From JBASRP01 sp044866075 (lineage in GTDB: Bacteria > Actinomycetota > AC-67), in assembly GCA_044866075.1 (NCBI GenBank), contig JBIOTQ010000048.1, forward strand, positions 1 to 27,601: DNA of 27,601 nucleotides, read 5' to 3'. Below, one piece after another: positions 21,336 through 27,601 of the stretch. The stretch's first letter is position 1, and each line of letters begins with the position of its first letter. The notes beneath the pieces were generated by a model. That model was not told the origin of the DNA. It worked only from the letters and a program-made list of their open reading frames with translations, and ran no database searches. A program made the translations under genes and the position numbers.

Positions 21336-24320
21336 ATGAGTATAACGCGCCGTTTCTTTTTCGGGATCGTTCTGTGCTCGCTGATCGCCGCGGGTCTCGG
21401 ATTCGTTCCTTCGTCTGTCGCCGCCGCGCCGACGCGTGACGGTGCGGCCGCCCGCCTGCGGGCCGACGGTCGCGACGTCGCCGTGCACAGCGGCGCGGAC
21501 GGCCGCGTGTCGTTCATCACCGGAAAGATCCCCGTCGAGCGTTTCTCGGAGAGCAAGCAGGCCGCCGACATCGCCCGTGATTTCTTCCGGACCTACGGCG
21601 CCGTCTTCGGCGTGTCCGACCCGGGCAAGCAGCTGAAGCGCCGGAGCACCCGTTCCGACGGGAAGGGCTGGTCGCACGTGACGTTCGATCAGATCTACGA
21701 AGACCTGGGCGTTTTCGGGCGTCGTTTGATGGTTCACATCCGCGATCGTGCGGTCACCGCGGTGAACGGCGACTTCGTGCCGGGGATCACGGTGCCCACA
21801 TCGCCGAAGGTCTCATCCTCCAAGGCGAACGCGACGGCGCGTGCCCACCACGCTTCGCGCGGGCCGAAGCAACCGAAGAGGTCTCCCGACCTCTTGGTCT
21901 ACGTGACGGCCGCCGGAGTACCCCATCTCGCGTGGCGCGTCACCACGCCCACCGCGCGTCCCTTCGGTTTCTGGAAGACGTTCGTCGATGCTCGCAGCGG
22001 CGCGGTTCTCGCGTCCTACGACGACGTGCACGCGGCCGTCGTAGACCGGAAGATCTTCGACAGCACCAGCGATCCGGATTGCGACAGCGGCATCGGCGAG
22101 CCCGACTGCACCCTCCCCGACCCGGCGACCGCCACGCCGGCGCGGGCCGAAGGAGGTCCGGCCGTCGGCGGTGACGGCGAGGTCGACGACGCCTACACCA
22201 ACACCGGGCTCGCGTACGACTACTACTCCACGAAGTTCTCGCGGGACTCATACGACGGAACGGGTCACACGATCGCCTCGACCGTTCATTTCGGAAGCAA
22301 CGCTTTCAACAACGCGTTCTGGTGCCCGTCGGACTGCGCGGACTACTACGGCGCCGGCCTGGGCGGCGAGCAGCTCGTGTTCGGCAATTTCGGGGGCGGT
22401 GTGAACTCACTCGCCGCCGACACGGACATCGTGACCCACGAACTCACCCACGCCGTGACGGGGTCGACCGCACAATTGATCCCCCTCGGCCAATCAGGCG
22501 CGCTGGACGAGTCCTACTCCGATGTATTCGCTGCTCTTCGTGCGAGCGACTGGACTGTGGGCGAGGCATCGTTCGGCTCGCTGGCCCGTCACCTTGCGAA
22601 CCCTGCGCTCGACTCTCCGCCCGACCCCTCGTCGATGAGCCAATTCGTGCGCACGGCTTACGACAACGGCGGCATTCACGCGAACAGCCTGATCCCGAGT
22701 CATGCCGCGTACCTTCTCGCCAACGACGTGCTTTTCGGCATCGGCGAAGCGAAGACGGAACAGATCATGTATCGAGCGCTGACGCATTATCTCGTCCCGC
22801 TCGCCGACTTCGAGTACAACCAGATTGCGGTGTACGTCGCCGCGACGGATCTTCACGGCGCCGGGTCCACAGAAGCCCAGGCTGTCGTCAAGGCCTTCGA
22901 CGCTGTGGGCATCGTCGCGCGGCCGGTCGTGTTGTTGCCGACGGCGAGCGATCAGATAAAGGGTGGCGACCCGGCGACCGTGGCGTGGTCGGCGTCGGGG
23001 ACCGACGGACATACGTTCGCGGTGCAGTACGCAGTTCCGTCCGGCGCGTCGTCCTACGGCCAAGGGTTCGAAACGACCTCACTGCCCGCAGGATTCATCG
23101 GGGGAGGCGACGCGGGTTGGACGACGACCACAGAGTTCGCGTCGAGCGGGTTGCGGTCCGTCCGATCCGGAGCCGTCGGCGCCGATCAAACATCCACGCT
23201 TTCGGTAACGCGCACGTTCGCGGGAGCGGGATCGGTCGGGTTCAACATCACGTGGTCCACCGATCCGATCGGCGATCCTTGGTCGTTCTACGTGGACGAT
23301 CAACTGTACGACGCCTCGGCAGGTTCATCCGATTGGGTCCACGCCGACTTCCCGGTCCCGCCGGGGACGCACACGTTCACGTGGATCTACGAACGCGACG
23401 ACTCCGGAGCCGACGTGGGCCTGGGCAACGTCGTTGGGCTCGACGACCTTTCGTTCACGAACTCGCCGACGTTCACGTGGACCGACATCAACGCGGCGAC
23501 GGCACCGGACGCCCAAAGCCAGGACTGGCTGGCTACCCCCACCGTCTCGAGCAGCTCTTACCGGGTCCGCGTCCTGACGTCTGGTGCCGCGAACGGACTG
23601 GGAGAGGCGTTCTCCGCGCCGTTCACCGTGGACGCGACCCCGCCCACGGCCGGCGTCACGTCGGGACTCGCGCTCTGGCAACTCGTCGCCAGCCGGTCGA
23701 ACGGCGGCACCGTCACCTTCACGATCCCCTGGTCCGGCTCGGACGCGCTCAGCGGGATCGCGAACTACGACCTGCGCTGGCGCTACGGGAGCCTCGCCGG
23801 CACGTACTCGGCGTACTCGCCGATCTATTCCTACACAACGCAAACGTCGTTCCGTTCGCCGTTTACCGGAGCCGAGGGGAAGACCCTGTGCTTCGGCGTC
23901 CGCGCGCGGGATGGGGTCGGCAACCAGTCCAACTTCAGCGGCGATCGGTGCACGGGGGTGCCGATCGACGACACCCACCTGAGCCGAACGTCCGGGTGGA
24001 GCTCCCGGAGCGGGTCCGCGTACTACATGGGCACCTACGCGCAGAGCACGACCCAGGGTGCGTATCTGCTCTCCGGCTCTTACAGGGCGAAGCGCATCGT
24101 GCTGATCGCGACGAAGTGCTCGACGTGCGGGACGATCGAGGTCTATCGCGGGTCGACGCGGCTGGCCCGGATCTCGCTGCGCTCCTCGTCGACCCGATAC
24201 CGACAGCTGATCAACATAAAGACGTACTCGTCGGTGACGTCCGCCGCGCGGTACAAGATCCGCGTGTACACATCCGGCAAGCTCGTCAGGATCGAAGGAC
24301 TCGGGTTGAGTCTCTATTGA
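21336..24320 (+). CDS. Secreted M4 (thermolysin-type) metalloprotease
   Basis: A 994-aa exported zinc protease. Residues 1-31 are a signal peptide. Residues 45-200 look like the FTP and PepSY propeptide that inhibits and folds the enzyme. The catalytic domain follows: HELTH gives zinc ligands H368 and H372 and catalytic E369; the third ligand E392 lies exactly 20 residues after H372 as in thermolysin (ALDESYSD); DNGGIHANS gives H448, the transition-state His. Beyond about 530 are accessory beta domains (a jelly-roll-like part at 560-710, an Ig/FN3-like part with TPPTAGVTSG and a final domain at 880-994 with C-S-T-C-G). These should bind substrate or surface. The start ATG has GAGGGAG upstream. 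It converges with the helicase gene, 9 nt apart. Confidence 0.93.
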   Translation: MSITRRFFFGIVLCSLIAAGLGFVPSSVAAAPTRDGAAARLRADGRDVAVHSGADGRVSFITGKIPVERFSESKQAADIARDFFRTYGAVFGVSDPGKQLKRRSTRSDGKGWSHVTFDQIYEDLGVFGRRLMVHIRDRAVTAVNGDFVPGITVPTSPKVSSSKANATARAHHASRGPKQPKRSPDLLVYVTAAGVPHLAWRVTTPTARPFGFWKTFVDARSGAVLASYDDVHAAVVDRKIFDSTSDPDCDSGIGEPDCTLPDPATATPARAEGGPAVGGDGEVDDAYTNTGLAYDYYSTKFSRDSYDGTGHTIASTVHFGSNAFNNAFWCPSDCADYYGAGLGGEQLVFGNFGGGVNSLAADTDIVTHELTHAVTGSTAQLIPLGQSGALDESYSDVFAALRASDWTVGEASFGSLARHLANPALDSPPDPSSMSQFVRTAYDNGGIHANSLIPSHAAYLLANDVLFGIGEAKTEQIMYRALTHYLVPLADFEYNQIAVYVAATDLHGAGSTEAQAVVKAFDAVGIVARPVVLLPTASDQIKGGDPATVAWSASGTDGHTFAVQYAVPSGASSYGQGFETTSLPAGFIGGGDAGWTTTTEFASSGLRSVRSGAVGADQTSTLSVTRTFAGAGSVGFNITWSTDPIGDPWSFYVDDQLYDASAGSSDWVHADFPVPPGTHTFTWIYERDDSGADVGLGNVVGLDDLSFTNSPTFTWTDINAATAPDAQSQDWLATPTVSSSSYRVRVLTSGAANGLGEAFSAPFTVDATPPTAGVTSGLALWQLVASRSNGGTVTFTIPWSGSDALSGIANYDLRWRYGSLAGTYSAYSPIYSYTTQTSFRSPFTGAEGKTLCFGVRARDGVGNQSNFSGDRCTGVPIDDTHLSRTSGWSSRSGSAYYMGTYAQSTTQGAYLLSGSYRAKRIVLIATKCSTCGTIEVYRGSTRLARISLRSSSTRYRQLINIKTYSSVTSAARYKIRVYTSGKLVRIEGLGLSLY

Positions 24321-24329
24321 TGAGCGACG

Positions 24330-26261
24330 TCACGCGGTCTTGACGATCCGGAGAACGTCCTCCGCGTAGCGGTCGAGCTTCGCGGGACCGACCCCCGGGA
24401 TCGCGAGCAAGGCCGCGCGCGACACGGGCTTGGCCGCCGCGATCATCGCCAGCGTCTTGTTGTCGAAAACGACGTAGGCGGGGACGCCGTTCTCCTGGCT
24501 CACGCGCAGCCGCCACGCACGCAGCACGTCGAAGAGCGGATCGTCGGCGGCCGGCTCGGCCACGTCCGGGCGACTGCGCGCGAGGCGGAGCACAGGAGCG
24601 GGAGCGGCATCGCGCGGCATGATGTCTTGGACGAAAGGCGATGGGCGGGGTCTGCTGCGCCGCTCCCCTTCGCGGGACGTCGCCCACGACACGTAGAGCA
24701 TGCGCCGCGCGCGCGTGAGGCCGACGTAGAGCAGGCGGCGTTCCTCGGCGATGTCGTCGTCGCCCTTCGCCAGCGCGAACGGCAGCTCCTTGTCTTCCAG
24801 ACGCGGCAGGAACACGGCGTCGAACTCGAGTCCTTTCGCGCGGTGGTAGGTCAGAAGCACGACGCCGCGGCCTTCCTCCTCTTCGGCGAAACGCGCGCGG
24901 AGGTCCTTCACGAACGCGGCCGCGGTGGTACCGCGGAACTCCTGGGCCAGCCGCAGGAGGCGCCCGAGGTCTGCCTGCCGGGTCGCTTCCTCGCCCGTAT
25001 GCTCGTCGAGGCCCTCGGGGTCGTAGCCCGCCGCCGTCACGGCGCGGGCGACGATGTCCGAGACGTCGCCTGCGGCGTCGTGCCGCAGCCTCGCGAGAAC
25101 GGTCCTCGCCGCGGGCCGGCGCAGGAAAGCACCGTCGCGGACCTGGAACGGGATGCGTGCCTTCGAGAAGGCCTCCTCGAAATCCTCGGAACGGCCGTTG
25201 ATCCGATGCAGGATCGCGATCTGCTCCCACGGCAGCCCCTCGGATTCGTGCAGACGCCGGGCCTCGGCGACGATCCAGGCAACCTCCTCGGTGCCGGTGG
25301 GGAATCCGCGGAAGGACGGCGGCGGGCCCGGCGTGCGGGTCGCGACGAGGCTCCTCGATGAGCCCTGCATCGCCGGCGCGAGGCGGTTGGCGACGGCCAG
25401 CACCTCGGGGGTGGAACGGTAGTTGCGCTCCAGCCGCATGACACGGCATCCCGGGTTGCGATCGGGGAACGACAGCAGGTAGCGGGGCGAGGCGCCGGTG
25501 AATCCGAAGATCGACTGGTAGTCGTCGCCCACGACGCAGACGTCCGGGCGCCGGCCCGTCCAGACCTCGAGAAGGCGTTGCTGCAACAGGTTCACGTCCT
25601 GGTACTCGTCGACGGTGAATGCCCGGTAACGCGCGCGAACGATCGAGGCGGCGCGCTCGTCGTCCGTCAGCAGGCGGAGGGTGCCCTCGAGGAGATCCTC
25701 GAAGTCGATGCGACCGGCTTTCTGCTTGCGGCGCTCGTATTCCACGAAGACGCGGTGCATGAGGTCCGGCGGGATCGGCGGCTCGTGATCGTCGAGGGAC
25801 TCGAGGTAGCCATCGGGCCCGACGCGGCGATTCTTCGCCCACTCGATCTCGGTCGCGAGGTCGCGCAGAGGCATGAACTTGTAGGGCGGCGGGAGGCGTT
25901 GCGCGATCGCGTGCAGCAGCTGGCCCTTCGCGCCCAGGATCTCGGGTGTCTCCGCGGAGAAGCGCCGGTACTGCGCGAGCGCTTCGGCGTGGAACGTGCG
26001 CGCCCGCACGCCCTCGACGCCGAGACGCGCGAGGCGGGTACCCATCTCGCGCGCGGCCTTCTCGGTGAAGGTGACCGCGAGGATCTCGTCCGCGGTGAAG
26101 GCCCCGGACGCCACCTGGTGCGCGATCCGGTGCGTTATCGTCGTGGTCTTTCCGGTGCCCGCGCCGGCGAGGACACACACGGGGCCGCGGACGGCCTGAA
26201 CGGCCTCGCGCTGCTGGTCGTTGAGGCCGTCGCGAGCCGAGGCGACGATCACTACCTCCAT
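24330..26261 (-). CDS. uvrD2: UvrD2-like superfamily I DNA helicase with HRDC domain
   Basis: A 643-aa 3'-5' helicase. Seen are the Q-like motif LNDQQREAV, Walker A AGAGTGKTT (32-40), motif Ia TFTEKAAREM, motif II VDEYQDVN, motif III VVGDDYQSIFGFTGA, motif IV near LERNYRSTPEVL, motif V YHRAKGLEFDAVFLP and motif VI VGLTRARRMLY. The last 75 or so residues are an HRDC domain (YVVFDNKTL, then AIPGVGPAKLDRYAEDVL). HRDC marks the actinobacterial UvrD2 branch. Mycobacterial UvrD2 has a tetracysteine motif between motor and HRDC; here that linker contains no Cys at all. The ATG at 26261 has a -10-like TAGTCT 8 nt upstream and no Shine-Dalgarno sequence. Expected role: DNA repair or replication. Confidence 0.92.
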   Translation of the reverse strand: MEVVIVASARDGLNDQQREAVQAVRGPVCVLAGAGTGKTTTITHRIAHQVASGAFTADEILAVTFTEKAAREMGTRLARLGVEGVRARTFHAEALAQYRRFSAETPEILGAKGQLLHAIAQRLPPPYKFMPLRDLATEIEWAKNRRVGPDGYLESLDDHEPPIPPDLMHRVFVEYERRKQKAGRIDFEDLLEGTLRLLTDDERAASIVRARYRAFTVDEYQDVNLLQQRLLEVWTGRRPDVCVVGDDYQSIFGFTGASPRYLLSFPDRNPGCRVMRLERNYRSTPEVLAVANRLAPAMQGSSRSLVATRTPGPPPSFRGFPTGTEEVAWIVAEARRLHESEGLPWEQIAILHRINGRSEDFEEAFSKARIPFQVRDGAFLRRPAARTVLARLRHDAAGDVSDIVARAVTAAGYDPEGLDEHTGEEATRQADLGRLLRLAQEFRGTTAAAFVKDLRARFAEEEEGRGVVLLTYHRAKGLEFDAVFLPRLEDKELPFALAKGDDDIAEERRLLYVGLTRARRMLYVSWATSREGERRSRPRPSPFVQDIMPRDAAPAPVLRLARSRPDVAEPAADDPLFDVLRAWRLRVSQENGVPAYVVFDNKTLAMIAAAKPVSRAALLAIPGVGPAKLDRYAEDVLRIVKTA

Positions 26262-26269
26262 CGCCGCGG

Positions 26270-26275
26270 AGACTA
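26270..26275 (-). promoter_or_regulatory. -10-like element of the helicase gene
   Basis: TAGTCT on the minus strand ends 8 nt before the ATG at 26261, which fits a leaderless mRNA. No clear -35 is seen at 16-18 nt. Confidence 0.35.
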
Positions 26276-26316
26276 ACAGCGGGGTACGACAACAATGGGG
26301 AGGCGCGACGCGAGGA

Positions 26317-26322
26317 TAGGCT
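26317..26322 (+). promoter_or_regulatory. -10-like element of the cupin gene
   Basis: TAGGCT, the same hexamer as before the LLM gene, lies 25 nt before the ATG at 26348. Transcription from it would give a short leader containing the GGAGGG ribosome binding site. No clear -35. Confidence 0.35.
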
Positions 26323-26347
26323 GGGGTCCGGATCGGTGGAGGGACAT

Positions 26348-26731
26348 ATGGGTGAGTACTTCAGCAAGGAGGCGGCCACGAGCACGGCGATGCGCATCAT
26401 CTTCAAGGGGAAGCATCCGCAGGTGACGCTGACGGACGGGATAACCGCCGAGCCGCTGATGGGCGAGCGGCTCAACATCAACATCGTCACGCTCGCGCCG
26501 GGCGCCGTCGCGCCGGCGCACGCGCACGACGAGGAGCAGATGGGCTACGTGGTGAGCGGGTCGTGCGACTTCTTCGACGACGAGCAAAGCGAGCGTCTCG
26601 GGCCCGGCGACACGTACCACGCGCCGCCCGGCGCGACGCACGGCGCCCGCGCGCACGACGAGGGCTGCCTGATCATCGACGTTTTCAGCCCGCCGCGGGC
26701 GGGCCTCAAGGAGCTGCTCGGCCGGGCTTAG
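26348..26731 (+). CDS. Cupin-domain protein
   Basis: A 127-aa single-domain cupin. Motif 1 is P-A-H-A-H-D-E-E-Q-M-G-Y-V-V-S-G and motif 2 is GDTYHAPPGATHG, giving the His/Glu set that binds a metal. No signal peptide. The start at 26348 has GGAGGG 4-5 nt upstream; a GTG at 26336 is in frame but overlaps that site. Small cupins of this kind include isomerases, dioxygenases and regulators, and the substrate cannot be told. Its TAG overlaps the TAA of the convergent DUF2332 gene by sharing bases 26729-26730. Confidence 0.88.
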   Translation: MGEYFSKEAATSTAMRIIFKGKHPQVTLTDGITAEPLMGERLNINIVTLAPGAVAPAHAHDEEQMGYVVSGSCDFFDDEQSERLGPGDTYHAPPGATHGARAHDEGCLIIDVFSPPRAGLKELLGRA

Positions 26732-27601
26732 GCGGACGCGAGCCAGTCGACCGGCGGGCCGTGCGGGTGGGCCTCCGCGAGGAGCCGTTCCTCGCCGCCC
26801 GGCCAGGTCGTCAGGTGCACGAGGAAGCGTCCACCGCCCTCGGGTCGCGTGGGCTCGAACCGGAGCCAGGCGAGCGGCGCGTCCGCGGTTGCGCGGGAGG
26901 CGGCCTCCTGAAGGACCGACGCCAATCGGGCGCGGCCGTCTGCCTCCAGGTACTGCGAGACGATCGAGTGGAACACGACCGTGGCCAGGCCGGGCCGCGT
27001 CTGCGCGAGCCGCTCCCCCACCCACGATGGCCCGTCGGCGCGATCGATCGTGGCCGGCACGCGCGCGGCGACCTCGAGGGCGCCGCGCAGGAGCGCGAAG
27101 CGGTGCACCTGATCGGGCCAGGTGTACGAGAGCAGGGCGAGCCTCCCCTCCTCCGTCGCGGCGTCGATCGGGGAGGCATCGCAGCCGGCGCGCTCGGCGA
27201 CCGTCGCCTCGGCGAGCTCCGGCGTCGCGCCGGTGAAGGCGTCGATGAAGCGGACGGGCGATGCGGGATCGCCCCAGGCCCACGCGCCGCTCTCGTACCG
27301 GTAGCGGTCCCACCGCAGGTTGAGGCCGGCGGACGAGCCGATCTCGAGGACGCGGAGCGGCACGCCGGTCTCGCGCACGACGGTCAGGAATCCGCCGAGC
27401 AGAGCGGCCGAGCGCCCGACCTCGTTCGTCTGCACCGGAAGTTCGATGAGAGCACGCAGCTCGTCGCTGCTCGACTCGACGGCGGAGCGGAACGCCGGCC
27501 AGGCGTCACCGGCGGCTTCGCCGCCGAGGGACGGATAGAAGGCGGCGAGATCCGGCGCTTTTCCTTCGAGCGCGACGCGATGGACCGACCCGACGAACCG
27601 C
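26728..27601 (-). CDS. DUF2332 family protein (5' end beyond window)
   Basis: Two hundred and ninety residues are visible and the frame stays open to the edge, so the N-terminus is missing. FVGSVHRVALEG near the edge, PVQTNEVGRSAALL, RVLEIGSSAGLNL and the DRADGPSWV and VVFHSIVSQYL segments fit DUF2332, a family common in actinobacteria and usually about 330-350 residues. The EIGSSAGLNL piece resembles the SAM-binding motif I of methyltransferases, which suggests a Rossmann-type fold. No biochemical role is known to me. A GTG at 27435 (start of VQTNEV) is internal, since homologous sequence continues upstream of it. Confidence 0.88.
   Translation of the reverse strand, partial: RFVGSVHRVALEGKAPDLAAFYPSLGGEAAGDAWPAFRSAVESSSDELRALIELPVQTNEVGRSAALLGGFLTVVRETGVPLRVLEIGSSAGLNLRWDRYRYESGAWAWGDPASPVRFIDAFTGATPELAEATVAERAGCDASPIDAATEEGRLALLSYTWPDQVHRFALLRGALEVAARVPATIDRADGPSWVGERLAQTRPGLATVVFHSIVSQYLEADGRARLASVLQEAASRATADAPLAWLRFEPTRPEGGGRFLVHLTTWPGGEERLLAEAHPHGPPVDWLASA

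Noticed and set aside
21077..21571. In-frame upstream extension of gltB
   Set aside because: It would run through the divergent promoter and into the protease gene, and adds sequence unlike GltB; the GTG at 21076 gives the expected short propeptide.
22322..24343. A long alternative + frame within the metalloprotease
   Set aside because: The protease frame keeps all catalytic residues at the right spacing; the other frame is Arg-rich noise.
26728..27435. DUF2332 protein starting at the GTG at 27435
   Set aside because: Family-like sequence continues in frame to the window edge, so the true start lies outside.

Overview
The window is GC-rich, densely coded and chromosomal in character. It most likely comes from an uncultured actinobacterial lineage. 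The evidence is gene content: an Rv2578c-type radical SAM protein, an F420-type luciferase-like oxidoreductase, an HRDC-bearing UvrD2-like helicase, a DUF2332 protein, frequent GTG/TTG starts, and several genes whose only upstream signal is a -10-like hexamer 6-8 nt before the start codon (the pattern of leaderless mRNAs). I see no rRNA, tRNA, CRISPR array, IS element or phage gene.

Layout. 1-1442: 5' end of an unknown minus-strand gene, a radical SAM protein and a 51-aa Cys-rich protein. 5828-1450 (minus): an envelope-type operon (zinc-ribbon/FxLYD-like membrane protein, SH3-like membrane protein, four-helix membrane protein, protein with two NTF2-like repeats) followed by a thioredoxin-TPR protein. 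6019-9032 (plus): LLM oxidoreductase, then cassette A (one-helix extracytoplasmic protein, HTTM membrane protein, DCC-family thiol oxidoreductase). 9037-10755 (minus): methyltransferase and polyprenyl-phosphate-type GT2. 10916-14663 (plus): a tightly overlapping operon with a GT-C-type membrane protein, a lipoprotein, cassette B (a second copy of the one-helix/HTTM pair) and another lipoprotein.

14802-16393 (plus): two tandem genes for secreted proteins, each made of a signal peptide, a Cys/Pro-containing N-terminal part, a long Gly-Ser tract and a nearly identical 81-residue C-terminal module with two Cys and a DxDxDG loop. Each gene has its own rho-independent terminator. 16472-21076 (minus): gltB, with a terminator-like hairpin inside its own leader. 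21336-24320 (plus): a secreted M4/thermolysin-type metalloprotease with C-terminal accessory domains. 24330-26261 (minus): UvrD2-like helicase. 26348-26731 (plus): cupin. 26728-27601 (minus): DUF2332 protein running off the window.

The most novel part is 7104-16393. Two paralogous pairs of a small extracytoplasmic protein and an HTTM membrane protein resemble in architecture the SdpA/SdpB pair that matures a secreted peptide toxin in Bacillus. The second pair sits in an operon with lipoproteins, directly upstream of the duplicated Gly-Ser secreted proteins. I propose, as inference only, that these form a secretion/maturation system and its exported substrates. The gltB leader, with a terminator between any usable promoter and the start codon, is the best regulatory candidate.
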